Origin: Micavibrio_C sp964577255
Lineage (GTDB): Bacteria; Pseudomonadota; Alphaproteobacteria; Micavibrionales; Micavibrionaceae
DNA: 38,591 bases
NCBI GenBank assembly: GCA_964577255.1
Contig: CAZNYM010000015.1
Location: forward strand, 1 to 38,591
Direction of reading: 5' to 3'
Every line of letters begins with the position of its first letter. Within the stretch, counting starts at the first letter, position 1. The notes under the pieces were generated by a model. That model did no database searches, had not been told where the DNA came from, and saw nothing but the letters and a program-made list of their open reading frames with translations. Both the position numbers and the translations under genes were made by a program. Of this stretch, positions 1 to 9,896 are shown one piece after another.

Positions 1-450
1 GCCGGCAGCGTGCGGGCGCGGGTGCGGGCGGCGCGTCACACCGCCAACCAGCGCTTTATCGAAATACAGGATGCGCACAGCCAGACCCGTCAGGATGTCA
101 TAACCAACTGGGAGAACCTGCAATCCGCCCGCGCCGAGATCAAGTCGCGCGAGGCCGAGGTCGAGGCCAACAACTACGCCCGCGAAGGCGTGCGCCAGGA
201 AGCGCAGCTGGGCTCCCGCACCATCCTCGACGCCCTGAACGCGGATCAGGAGTATCTGGACGCCCAGGTGGCCCTGACGACGGCACGGCGCAATGAAATC
301 GTGGCCACGTTCGCGCTCGCCAACGCCCTGGGACTGCTGACCCCGGCGACGCTGGGATTCGCCGACGCAGCCTACAATCCCGACCGGCATCTGAAAGAAT
401 CAGACTGGAACATGCTGGAGACGGGTGTGGATATCGATCCGGCCCGCTGA
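1..450 (+). CDS. tolC: TolC-family outer-membrane channel protein, C-terminal part
   Basis: The reading frame is open from the first base of the window and stops at TGA 448-450, so only about the last 149 residues are present. They match the end of a TolC-type efflux/secretion channel: a long helix with the register QEAQLGSRTILDALNAD followed by EYLDAQVALTTARRNE and ATFALANALG, the usual pattern of the second helical hairpin that closes the periplasmic barrel. After it comes a short polar tail of about 30 residues. TolC trimers form the outer-membrane exit duct for RND pumps and type I secretion. The partner pump is not in the window. The family call is secure; the exact subfamily (TolC, CyaE-like, AprF-like) cannot be decided from a fragment. 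Confidence 0.88.
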   Translation, partial: AGSVRARVRAARHTANQRFIEIQDAHSQTRQDVITNWENLQSARAEIKSREAEVEANNYAREGVRQEAQLGSRTILDALNADQEYLDAQVALTTARRNEIVATFALANALGLLTPATLGFADAAYNPDRHLKESDWNMLETGVDIDPAR

Positions 451-460
451 AAAAGGGCTT

Positions 461-489
461 TTGACAAGCTGTTATCAATAGTAGAAACT
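461..489 (+). promoter_or_regulatory. weak candidate promoter for popZ
   Basis: A perfect TTGACA (461-466) lies in the short gap after the tolC-like gene, followed 15 bases later by TAGAAA (482-487). The spacer is short and the -10 match is partial, but a similar GTAGAAA box occurs at the rpmE promoter in this window. The popZ start codon is about 40 bases downstream and has no obvious Shine-Dalgarno. The site is an inference from position and the strong -35 box. Confidence 0.3.
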
Positions 490-530
490 GAATCGGATTA
501 ATGTGTTGATTCAACAGCGTTTCTTTTTTC

Positions 531-1106
531 ATGGCTGACAAAGCACCCGAACAGGAACCTTCGATCGAGGAGATCCTCGCCTCCATCCGTCAGATCATCT
601 CCGACGACGATGAGGATTCCGAGGCCAAGCCCGACAAGGCTCCTGAGACGGCGCCCGCGCCGGCCGAGCCCGCGCCCGATGTGCTGGAACTGACCGAAGT
701 GGTGAAGGAGGAGGCGCCACCACCACCTCCGCCGCCACCCGCGCCCAAGCCGCCCATCGAAGTCGAGATGCGCGACGCCATTGAGGAAGAGGAACCCGCG
801 GCCCCGCCGCCAAAACCAGCGGCATCGCCGCCCCAACCCGCGAGGCCCGCCATGGACAAGGGTAAGGATTCTCTGCTGACCGATCAGGCCGCCAACGCGG
901 CGCTGGCCGGTTTTTCCCGCCTGGTCAGTCACACGCCGGTCGAGCGTTCCGATCATCCCGGAGGCATTACCTTGGAAGACATCGTCCGCGAACTGATGCG
1001 TCCGCTTTTGCGCGAATGGCTGGATGAGCATCTGCCGCCGCTGATCGAAAAGCTGGTCGAGCGTGAGCTGGAGAAGCTGGCCCAGGAGGCCAAGGAAGGG
1101 TACTAA
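531..1106 (+). CDS. popZ: PopZ (DUF2497) cell-pole organising protein
   Basis: This 191-residue protein has the two conserved ends of the alphaproteobacterial PopZ/DUF2497 family. The N-terminal helix reads PSIEEILASIRQIISDD (about residues 10-26), and the C-terminal oligomerisation helices include LEDIVRELMRPLLREWLDEH followed by LPPLIEKLVERELEKLA. The middle (about residues 35-110) is Pro/Glu/Asp-rich and low in complexity, including a run of prolines, as expected for the disordered acidic linker. In Caulobacter, PopZ forms polar condensates that hold ParB-bound centromeres and recruit cell-cycle kinases; that role is transferred here by family. The start ATG lacks a clear ribosome-binding site. 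The gene lies directly upstream of valS, a neighbour pair common in alphaproteobacteria. Confidence 0.9.
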   Translation: MADKAPEQEPSIEEILASIRQIISDDDEDSEAKPDKAPETAPAPAEPAPDVLELTEVVKEEAPPPPPPPPAPKPPIEVEMRDAIEEEEPAAPPPKPAASPPQPARPAMDKGKDSLLTDQAANAALAGFSRLVSHTPVERSDHPGGITLEDIVRELMRPLLREWLDEHLPPLIEKLVERELEKLAQEAKEGY

Positions 1107-1168
1107 GCCCTCTTTTTCCGAAAAATCCCCTTGTTTCGGCACGGCCGACTCTCTAGTTTTCACCCATT

Positions 1169-3355
<2,187 letters not shown>

Positions 3356-3449
3356 GCCGCACCGCTTCGCATTTCCTCTCGACACTTCAGCTCCGTTTGG
3401 CTAACCTCTCCCTAACAAATAACGATACAAGCACAGGGAATACGCTACT

Positions 3450-4574
3450 ATGGGTAAAAATTCTTCAGCCGATCAGCTGGCGGCCGGCTATGCCCAAGCT
3501 GCCGATGACCAAAGGGAGGCCGAAGAGGCCGCCTTCATTCGCGAAAAAATCAAGGAATATGCCGACAGGCTGACCGCCGCGCGGGAGGATATCGCCACCG
3601 AGATTTTCGGTCAGGACGAAGTGATCGCGCATATGCTGGGTTGCATGATCGCGGACGGCCATATGCTGGCCGAAGGGCTGCCGGGCCTGGGAAAAACCAG
3701 CCTGGTATCGCGCCTGTCGCGCGTGATGGGACTTGAAAGCAAGCGTATTCCGTTCACGCCCGATCTTACGCCTACCGACATCACCGGCGGGGAAGTCTGG
3801 GACGAAAGCAAAAGAGAATTCACCATGGTCAGGGGGCCGGTGTTTACCCAGTTCCTGCTGGCGGATGAAATAAACCGCGGCTCGCCGCGCACGCAATCGG
3901 CCCTGCTGGAAGCCATGCAGGAACGGCAGGTGACGGTGAACGGGCAAAGCCTGATACTTCCGCAGCCCTTTTTTGTTTTCGCCACCCAGAACCCGATTGA
4001 AAGCGACGGCACCAATATTCTGCCCGAAGCGCAGCGCGACCGCTTCATGGTAAAAATCAATTTCGATTATCCTGACCGCGAGTCCGAGCGCCGGATCATG
4101 ACGTTTGAAAGTACGGCTGCCGTCCGCGACGTGCGCGCCCTGTTCGAAAGCAGCGCGCAGGGCAAGGCCGCCCTTGACGATGTGCAGAATGGCAAGAAGA
4201 GCACCCTGCGCGCTCATTTTGAGGCGCAGGATTTAATACGGATGCAGGCTCTGGCGGCACGGCTGCCGCTGTCGCAGGGGTTCCAGAACGCTGTGATGGA
4301 CGTTGTGCGTGGCGCCCGGCCGGATTCAGAGAGTGCCAGCAAGCTGATAAGTGAAAAAGTACAGTGGGGCCCCAGCCCCCGGGCGGCCCAAGCTTTCGCG
4401 GCCATCTGCCGCGCCCGGGCATTGATGCGCGGTGATCATGCTCCGGATATCGACGATATCAAGGCCGTGGCGCCGCTGATCCTGCCGCACCGCATGCAGC
4501 TGAAACACGCCGAATACAGGCGGGAAAGAGAGACCTTCCGGACTATTCTGGATGAGTTGACGCGTAAACTATAA
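3450..4574 (+). CDS. MoxR-family AAA+ ATPase
   Basis: This 374-residue protein is a MoxR-type AAA+ ATPase. The Walker A motif is GLPGLGKT (residues 76-83). Walker B is LLADEINR (136-143), followed by the MoxR signature TQSALLEAMQERQVTVNG and by ATQNPIESDGTNILPEAQRDRF, which carries sensor 1 and the arginine finger. The C-terminal lid domain includes GPSPRAAQAFAAICRARA. MoxR ATPases act as chaperones or maturation factors together with VWA-domain proteins, and such genes (DUF58, VWA/BatA-like) lie downstream here from 7638 on. The start ATG has AGGGAA about 10 bases upstream. The first of the four exported Cys-rich genes begins 16 bases after the stop, so co-transcription is likely. The N-terminal 35 residues are an unusual Ala/Glu-rich extension. 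The substrate is unknown. Confidence 0.93.
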   Translation: MGKNSSADQLAAGYAQAADDQREAEEAAFIREKIKEYADRLTAAREDIATEIFGQDEVIAHMLGCMIADGHMLAEGLPGLGKTSLVSRLSRVMGLESKRIPFTPDLTPTDITGGEVWDESKREFTMVRGPVFTQFLLADEINRGSPRTQSALLEAMQERQVTVNGQSLILPQPFFVFATQNPIESDGTNILPEAQRDRFMVKINFDYPDRESERRIMTFESTAAVRDVRALFESSAQGKAALDDVQNGKKSTLRAHFEAQDLIRMQALAARLPLSQGFQNAVMDVVRGARPDSESASKLISEKVQWGPSPRAAQAFAAICRARALMRGDHAPDIDDIKAVAPLILPHRMQLKHAEYRRERETFRTILDELTRKL

Positions 4575-4590
4575 AAAACAGGGAGCTTCT

Positions 4591-5148
4591 ATGATGACTA
4601 TCTCACTCCGATCGGTATTCGCATACCCCGGGCGCTGGGCGGCTGCCGCCGTGCCGGCGCTTGCGGCCTTGTCATTCAACGCCAGCGCCCACGTTCCTGC
4701 CGAGGGTCCTGATCATGATCTGCTTGCGCCTTTTGAGGGCACGGTCAAACATATGGAAAAAGAAGGTGGCGGCAGCTGCTGCCATATGGAGGACGGGTTC
4801 GGCAATCTCGAGGAGCAAAGATATTTGGGCGAGGACGGCGGGTATCACTACAGGGTTTTGGTTAAAGTTGATCTGAAAGGCGAGCCGCTTAAGGGAGGAC
4901 CGCGCTGGATCTACATTCCTGATTCGGTGGTTCTGAGTAATGAGCAGGTCGCCGCCGTGTGCGAAAAGGTGCGCAAAGATCCGGATATGTCACAGTCCGA
5001 CAAGGACACCTGCCTTCATCCGCCCTTTAACATGCTGTGGTGGAGACCGACGGAGTCGCAAGGTGGCGCAGGGCCCTATGGCGGGCCGTTTCAGGGTATG
5101 CGCACCGATACCATCTATTGCTACATTCCGCGCCCGGCGCTGCGGTAA
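4591..5148 (+). CDS. exported five-cysteine protein, tandem paralog 1 of 4
   Basis: This 185-residue protein has a signal peptide ending in NASA, with predicted cleavage before His34, so the mature chain would begin HVPAEGPDHDL. It is the first of four adjacent paralogs sharing the order: N-terminal His-Val; PFxG; Cys-Cys (63-64) followed by an Asp and NLEEQRY; YRV; GGPRW; IP..VVL; single Cys124; TC141LHPPFNMLWW; and C177YIPRP at the end. The five cysteines are kept in all four copies. AGGGA sits six bases before the ATG, and the gene is 16 bases after moxR. I do not recognise a named family. The Cys-Cys-x-x-x-Asp block followed by an Ile-Pro and a terminal Cys resembles small secreted CCxxxDC-type proteins common in alphaproteobacteria, but this is a weak resemblance. 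Function is unknown; metal binding is a hypothesis. Confidence 0.85.
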   Translation: MMTISLRSVFAYPGRWAAAAVPALAALSFNASAHVPAEGPDHDLLAPFEGTVKHMEKEGGGSCCHMEDGFGNLEEQRYLGEDGGYHYRVLVKVDLKGEPLKGGPRWIYIPDSVVLSNEQVAAVCEKVRKDPDMSQSDKDTCLHPPFNMLWWRPTESQGGAGPYGGPFQGMRTDTIYCYIPRPALR

Positions 5149-5160
5149 TCCGGAGTGGCC

Positions 5161-5694
5161 ATGAGCAAGGGTTTGGGATTGTTCTTTTCCTCGGCGGTTC
5201 TGGCAGGGGGGCTGGCGGCTTCCGGCGGTGCGCAGGCGCATGTGCCGGGGGAAGGGCCGCAGCACGACCTGATGGAGCCTTTCAAGGGCACCATCATGCA
5301 TATGCGGCAATATACGGGCGGCAGCTGCTGCGACATGAAGGATGCCGCCGGCAACCTCGAGGAAGAGCGTTACAGGGACGAACGAGGCCTGACCCGCTAC
5401 CGTGTCAAGGTTACGCACGATCATAATGGAAAAGCGTTAGAAGGCGGGCCGCGCTGGCTCGATGTGCCGCCCCAGCATGTCCTTGACGATGAACATATCG
5501 CCAAGGTGTGTGAGGAAATCCGCAGCCTCGAAACGCCGCCCGCGGATGCCGAGACCTGTCTACATCCGCCTTTCAACGTGCTGTGGTGGCTGCCGGCGCC
5601 GCCGCTCATGCCTTTCATGGGAATGAACGGGCGCTATGGCTACAAGGTGGAAGATACTGTGCTTTGCTATATTCCGAGGCCAGTGGTGAGATAG
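5161..5694 (+). CDS. exported five-cysteine protein, tandem paralog 2 of 4
   Basis: This 177-residue copy is the closest to paralog 1. The signal peptide ends GGAQA, predicting a mature start at His27 (HVPGEGPQHDL). It keeps Cys-Cys (56-57) in GGSCCDMKD, then NLEEERY, YRVKV, GGPRW, VPPQHVL, KVC, TCLHPPFNVLWW and LCYIPRP. GGAG at 5152-5155 lies five bases before ATG 5161; an in-frame GTG at 5155 overlaps that ribosome-binding site, so ATG 5161 is preferred. The gene begins 12 bases after paralog 1 stops, consistent with an operon. Methionine- and proline-rich residues after LPAPP vary among the copies and may be a surface loop. Function is unknown. Confidence 0.84.
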   Translation: MSKGLGLFFSSAVLAGGLAASGGAQAHVPGEGPQHDLMEPFKGTIMHMRQYTGGSCCDMKDAAGNLEEERYRDERGLTRYRVKVTHDHNGKALEGGPRWLDVPPQHVLDDEHIAKVCEEIRSLETPPADAETCLHPPFNVLWWLPAPPLMPFMGMNGRYGYKVEDTVLCYIPRPVVR

Positions 5695-5703
5695 GAGATG
5701 CCG

Positions 5704-6204
5704 ATGAAAACAGGGCAGAAAATTTCTTCGGCATTTGTGCTGGGCGCGTTTGCCCTGGGCCTGAATGCACCCGTGCAGGCCCATGTGCCGGGGCAGGGTC
5801 ATGAGGGCCATGACCTGATGACACCCTTTACTGGCCTGATCATGAAGGCATACAACCCCAGAACCAAGGGGCTGTGCTGCAATTTCAAGGACGCGCATGC
5901 CAATCTGCGGGAAGAGAGATATTACGCGGACGGCATTCTGCGTTACCGCGTTCACGTCCCGGATGGCCAGGGCAGGACCAGGCCCCTTGAGATCCCGCCC
6001 GAGAGCGTGCTGTCGGCCGATGTGGCGGCCGAACAGTGCGAGGAGCTGAAGCGCAAGCAGCCGGACAGCGAAGAAGCCAAGACCTGCAACGTACCCAGTT
6101 TCAACGTGCTGTGGTTCCTGGAACCCGGTGTTAACCCCTATAACAGCATTTACATTGGCGAAGATCACGTTTTTTGCTATTTACCCGTGCAGCATTTGAG
6201 ATAG
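5704..6204 (+). CDS. exported five-cysteine protein, tandem paralog 3 of 4
   Basis: This 166-residue copy has a signal peptide ending APVQA, so the mature protein would start at His27 (HVPGQGHEGHDL). It keeps Cys-Cys (58-59) in KGLCCNFKD, then NLREERY, LRYRVHV, IPPESVL, EQCEEL, TCNVPSFNVLW and FCYLP. ATG 5704 is chosen because GGAG at 5694-5697 is six bases ahead of it, while the in-frame ATG at 5698 touches that site. It starts nine bases after paralog 2. It has lost the GGPRW block and one tryptophan of the LWW motif, and it gains an extra His in the N-terminal segment, so it has diverged more than copies 1 and 2. Confidence 0.84.
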   Translation: MKTGQKISSAFVLGAFALGLNAPVQAHVPGQGHEGHDLMTPFTGLIMKAYNPRTKGLCCNFKDAHANLREERYYADGILRYRVHVPDGQGRTRPLEIPPESVLSADVAAEQCEELKRKQPDSEEAKTCNVPSFNVLWFLEPGVNPYNSIYIGEDHVFCYLPVQHLR

Positions 6205-6217
6205 GACGGCGGCGCGC

Positions 6218-6712
6218 ATGCGTTCAGGATTTAATATAGCGGCAAAAATGACGGCAGGGCTGCTGCTGGCGGGCGCATGCCTGGCTTCGGTGCCGGCGGA
6301 AGCGCATGTGGGTGTCAGTGATCAGGATATGAAGGCCTATGAAGGGTTTGTAGTTCAGATGCGAAAACCCGATGGCAGCAATACCTGCTGTGATGGCAAA
6401 GATGCCGTTTTTAATGTCGATGAAGAGATCGTGACGGATCCGCAGACCGGAGAAAAGAGATATTTTGTCTATCTGACCCACGATCTTGACGGGATACCTT
6501 TGCCGGAAAAAAGAATTAGAAAAGAAATTCCACCGCAGGTCGTTCTGACGGTTGAATATGCCCTATCGGTTTGCGCGAAGATCAAGCGCGACAACCCTGG
6601 CAGCCATATGGCCCAGACATGCGAGCCGCCGCCCACCAATCTGCTGTGGATCGGTGCAGTCTCGGAAAATGGTGTGGTGCATTGCTATTATCCCAAACCG
6701 CGCGGGCGTTAG
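6218..6712 (+). CDS. exported five-cysteine protein, tandem paralog 4 of 4
   Basis: This is the most divergent copy (164 residues). The signal peptide ends VPAEA, with mature start His30 (HVGVSDQD). It keeps Cys-Cys (57-58) in SNTCCDGKD, then FNVDEE, YFVYL, IPPQVVL, SVC, TCEPPPTNLLW and HCYYPKP, so all five positions are present. It lacks the second His of the HVPxEGPxHD segment. The gene follows paralog 3 after 13 bases. Its sequence looks somewhat richer in A+T than its neighbours. It converges on the DUF4159 gene with only two bases between the two stop codons, leaving no room for a separate terminator. Confidence 0.82.
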   Translation: MRSGFNIAAKMTAGLLLAGACLASVPAEAHVGVSDQDMKAYEGFVVQMRKPDGSNTCCDGKDAVFNVDEEIVTDPQTGEKRYFVYLTHDLDGIPLPEKRIRKEIPPQVVLTVEYALSVCAKIKRDNPGSHMAQTCEPPPTNLLWIGAVSENGVVHCYYPKPRGR

Positions 6713-6714
6713 GC

Positions 6715-7497
6715 TCAGGGTTTGGGTGCTTCCGGTTTCGGTGCTTCCGGCTTTTGATTCTGGTCGTTCTTGTAAGAACCCGTCAGTGCATAGACATACA
6801 TATTGATCCCGGCGCGCAGGGTCAGTTCCTGCATTTCCGTTCCTTCGCCCGTTGTACGCCCGGCCCAGGCAGCCGGCCAGTTGCCGTCTGTCAGGATAAT
6901 CGAAGACGTATTGTCGTTCGCGGCCGAAGGCACGCTGACCCAAAGCGGCCGCAGCGATCCGGCGGCGGGCAGGGCCGATTTGGTGAAGTGGGAGCGGCGC
7001 AGCAGGTGGTCGGGCCCGGCCTGGACAAAGCCTTTGAGACCGACCGCGCCAAAGACACGTTCGAGGTCGTAGCAGCGGCCGTCCGGCCTGACTTCCGAAG
7101 CCTGCACGATAATGACGCCGCCTGAATCGATATAGGATTGCAGCTTCTTCTGTGCGGATTCCGAAAGCGCGGGCGTGTCGCGGCCAAGTCGCCAGTAAAG
7201 CACGCGGAAAAACAAAATCTCGTCCCGCTCCAGGTCAAGCCCGACGATTTGCTCGGAAGGGGCAATGGATGTGCGGCGCTGGAGCTGCGCCGCTAGGCTG
7301 GAAAGACCCGTGGCAACCAACTGGTTCTCGGCTTCATGCGGGCCCCTGACATAAGCGAGATGGACATTGTTGGCGTAGGGTAGCGTGGCCGCGGAAGGGG
7401 GCGGCTTCGGCAAGTCCGGCGTACCGGCGGCCAGAGCGGCGTTTGTTGCGGTGCAAGCCGCCATGGCGAGCGCTGTCGTGATTTTTCTGAAGTCCAT
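6715..7497 (-). CDS. stand-alone DUF4159 domain protein, exported
   Basis: This 260-residue protein has a signal peptide (MDFRKITTALAMAAC...ALA) and one DUF4159 domain. Visible hallmarks are VHLAYVRG near residue 40, LYWRLGRD, a YIDSGGVIIVQ strand, and a C-terminal LTLRAGINMYVYALTGSYK, which matches the family ending. The tail has two EAPKP repeats. DUF4159 is usually the C-terminal domain of a BatA-type membrane protein; here it is separate and lies on the strand opposite the BatA-like gene (9893-11923), which lacks it. ATG 7497 is chosen because AGGGA lies five bases upstream; an in-frame ATG at 7512 would place that site inside the gene. It is divergent from the VWA/amidotransferase-like gene, across a 140-base region. 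The biochemical role of DUF4159 is not established. Confidence 0.82.
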   Translation of the reverse strand: MDFRKITTALAMAACTATNAALAAGTPDLPKPPPSAATLPYANNVHLAYVRGPHEAENQLVATGLSSLAAQLQRRTSIAPSEQIVGLDLERDEILFFRVLYWRLGRDTPALSESAQKKLQSYIDSGGVIIVQASEVRPDGRCYDLERVFGAVGLKGFVQAGPDHLLRRSHFTKSALPAAGSLRPLWVSVPSAANDNTSSIILTDGNWPAAWAGRTTGEGTEMQELTLRAGINMYVYALTGSYKNDQNQKPEAPKPEAPKP

Positions 7498-7637
7498 TTT
7501 TGTCCCTGTCATTATATTTCATAATATCCGGGCAGGCAGAAGCGAAGCACCCGCAGGACATGAAACTTATTGACTCGTTTTACCCCGGCTGCAACCATCA
7601 GGTCAAATAACAAAAAAGAGTAACAACAGGGACGCAG

Positions 7638-9896
7638 ATGGGCCTTTGTAAGAAATTTGCCGCGAGCGCCGCTACGGCTGCCTTAGCCTTTGGCCTGACG
7701 CAGTCTGCCGACGCCGTGGACGAAAGCCGGCTTTCCACAAGCTGGACGGTCGCTCTTGCCCCCAAACCCCTGCAGCCTTTGGCCATCGATCCGTTTTATG
7801 CCGCTGGAGGAATGGCGGCACTGGCGCTGTTGCTGGCTCTGCGCGGCCGCGGGCGGCTGCAGGGCACGTGGCTGCGCGCTGGCGCGGCAGGCGTTCTGGC
7901 GACGGCGATTGCCAATCCAGAGATCATAAAGACGGATCACGAGCAGCAGCCCTCGGAAATCGTGATCATCGCCGACAAGACGGCCAGCCAGTCGTTGGGC
8001 GGCCGCGACATTCTGACCCAGGCCGCCGCGCAAAAACTGGCGGCGCAGCTGGGAGACAAAAGCGACATCAGGGTACGCCTGGTTGAAGTGTCGGGCGTGG
8101 CCGAAGGCACCGGCATCGACGGCACGTATCTGTTCGGCGCTCTGGAGACCGCCCTGACGGATATTCCGCGCGACCGCCTGGGAGCTGTCGTCATGATAAC
8201 CGACGGGCAGGTTCACGACGCGCCGCGCGATCTTGGGCCCTGGGCGCAGGGTTATCCGGTGCATGTGCTGCTGTCAGGCACGCAGAACGAATTCGATCGG
8301 CGGATCGTTGTCGAGCAGTCGCCCGCCTATGCCACGACCGGGGAAAGCCAGACCATCACATTCAAACTGATCGATGAGGGAAAAATGCCCTCAGGCGGCG
8401 GCAAGGTGAAGGTTGACATCAATATCGACGGCCAGAAGGTGCAATCCGTCTTCGCTCAACCCGGAAAAAGCGAGGATGTGAAGATTACCCTGGGCCACAG
8501 CGGGACGAATTACATTGAAATCGTCACCGCACCGCTTAAGGGCGAGCTGACGGACGTCAATAACCGTGCCGTTTCCATGATGGAAGGCCTGCGAGAGAAG
8601 ATGAACGTGCTGCTGATATCTGGACGGCCCAATCCCAGCTTCCGTATGCTGCGCGATACGCTGAAGGCCGATCCCGCCACCAATCTGGTTCACATCTCGA
8701 CGCTGCGCCTGCCCGGCACGCGCGACAAGACCCCGGTGGAAGAGCTGGCGCTTTATCCGTTCTCGATGAACGAGGTTTTCGATCCCGACAAGCTGGAAAA
8801 ATTTGACCTGGTTATTTTCGATCACTACGAGAATTATTATGTGATTCTTCCCAGCTTCCTGGAAAACATCAGCGCGCGGGTGAAGGCCGGCGGCGCGCTG
8901 CTGGTGATCGCCGGGCCTGAGTACGAGGGCAACCTGAGTCTGTACAAGACGCCGCTTAAATCTGTCCTCAACGTCGTGCCCAATGGTCAGCTTGACGAGG
9001 CGTACTACAAACCGTCGCTCAGCGACAAAGGCCGCCGCCATCCCGTGACCCGCGATATGCAGGATGAAAAGGGAAAGGACATGCCGTGGGGCTCCTGGTC
9101 GCGGCAGGCGGGCGGCGAAGTCAAGGCAGGCACCGTGATCATGGAAGGGCTTGATAAAAAGCCGCTGCTGGCGCTCAACCGCGAAGACAAGGGCCGTGTT
9201 GCGATGCTGATGTCTGACAGCCTGTGGCTGTGGAAGGCCGGGTTTGAGGGCGGTGGGCCTTACAACCAGCTTCTGGCGAACGTCAGCCAGTGGCTGCTGA
9301 AAAATCCGGCGCTGGAGGAGGAATTCCTGGCTCTCAGGCAGCAAAACAACGAGGTGATCGCTACGCGCTATACCATGGAAGACAAGGTTCCTTCCGTGAC
9401 CCTTCGCACGCCCTCCGGGAAGACGCACAAGCTTGCGCCCCGGCAGGAAAAGCCGGGCCTGTGGCAGGCGCGCCTGGGATCGCAGGAGTTAGGGCTTTAT
9501 AGCGCCGAGCAGATGACATCTGACAAGCGGATACTAAAGACTTTTATCAACGTCGGCCCCGAACACCCCCGCGAACTGCAGAATCCGCTGGCGACGGAGG
9601 CGCTTTTGAAACCCCTGGCCGACAAGACGGGCGGCTATATGGGGCGCCTGGGTGGCACGGCGGCGGAACCCGTACTGCCGCGCTTTGAAGCGGCGCAGGC
9701 TGGGCAGGGCTTTGCGAGCAAGGACTGGATGGGTTGGCGTCAGACGGAGATCAGGCAAGTGAAATCAGTCGAGCGCATGCCAGTGCTGCCGCCGCTCGCG
9801 GCGTTTATCCTTAGCCTGGGCATGCTCGCCACGGCCTACGCCCGCGAAAGCGGCTTTTCCTTCCGCAAAAAGGGGGGGGCCGCGCGCACGCCATGA
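7638..9896 (+). CDS. membrane protein with VWA-like and glutamine-amidotransferase-like domains
   Basis: This 752-residue membrane protein has two N-terminal hydrophobic segments (about residues 54-70 and 80-92). A VWA-like domain follows, whose metal site reads DKTAS (113-117, a DxTxS variant of MIDAS) with a later MITDGQVHD strand. A class I amidotransferase-like fold includes LISGRPNPSFRMLRDTL, FDLVIFDHYENYY and GGALLVIAGPE, without a recognisable catalytic Cys. A C-terminal hydrophobic helix (about 718-738) ends in a basic tail. AGGGA is five bases before the ATG. Proteins of this layout accompany MoxR, DUF58 and BatA-like genes in alphaproteobacteria. The next gene overlaps by four bases (ATGA), indicating translational coupling. 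Its role in the MoxR complex is inferred from context. Confidence 0.82.
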   Translation: MGLCKKFAASAATAALAFGLTQSADAVDESRLSTSWTVALAPKPLQPLAIDPFYAAGGMAALALLLALRGRGRLQGTWLRAGAAGVLATAIANPEIIKTDHEQQPSEIVIIADKTASQSLGGRDILTQAAAQKLAAQLGDKSDIRVRLVEVSGVAEGTGIDGTYLFGALETALTDIPRDRLGAVVMITDGQVHDAPRDLGPWAQGYPVHVLLSGTQNEFDRRIVVEQSPAYATTGESQTITFKLIDEGKMPSGGGKVKVDINIDGQKVQSVFAQPGKSEDVKITLGHSGTNYIEIVTAPLKGELTDVNNRAVSMMEGLREKMNVLLISGRPNPSFRMLRDTLKADPATNLVHISTLRLPGTRDKTPVEELALYPFSMNEVFDPDKLEKFDLVIFDHYENYYVILPSFLENISARVKAGGALLVIAGPEYEGNLSLYKTPLKSVLNVVPNGQLDEAYYKPSLSDKGRRHPVTRDMQDEKGKDMPWGSWSRQAGGEVKAGTVIMEGLDKKPLLALNREDKGRVAMLMSDSLWLWKAGFEGGGPYNQLLANVSQWLLKNPALEEEFLALRQQNNEVIATRYTMEDKVPSVTLRTPSGKTHKLAPRQEKPGLWQARLGSQELGLYSAEQMTSDKRILKTFINVGPEHPRELQNPLATEALLKPLADKTGGYMGRLGGTAAEPVLPRFEAAQAGQGFASKDWMGWRQTEIRQVKSVERMPVLPPLAAFILSLGMLATAYARESGFSFRKKGGAARTP

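Noticed and set aside
7513..7637. TTGACT at 7570 as a promoter for the VWA/amidotransferase-like gene
   Set aside because: No acceptable -10 sequence at 16-18 bases; the region probably has promoters but I cannot place them.
8391..9428. 345-residue open frame antisense to the VWA/amidotransferase-like gene
   Set aside because: No domain or start signals; the sense gene is coupled to its neighbours by an ATGA overlap.
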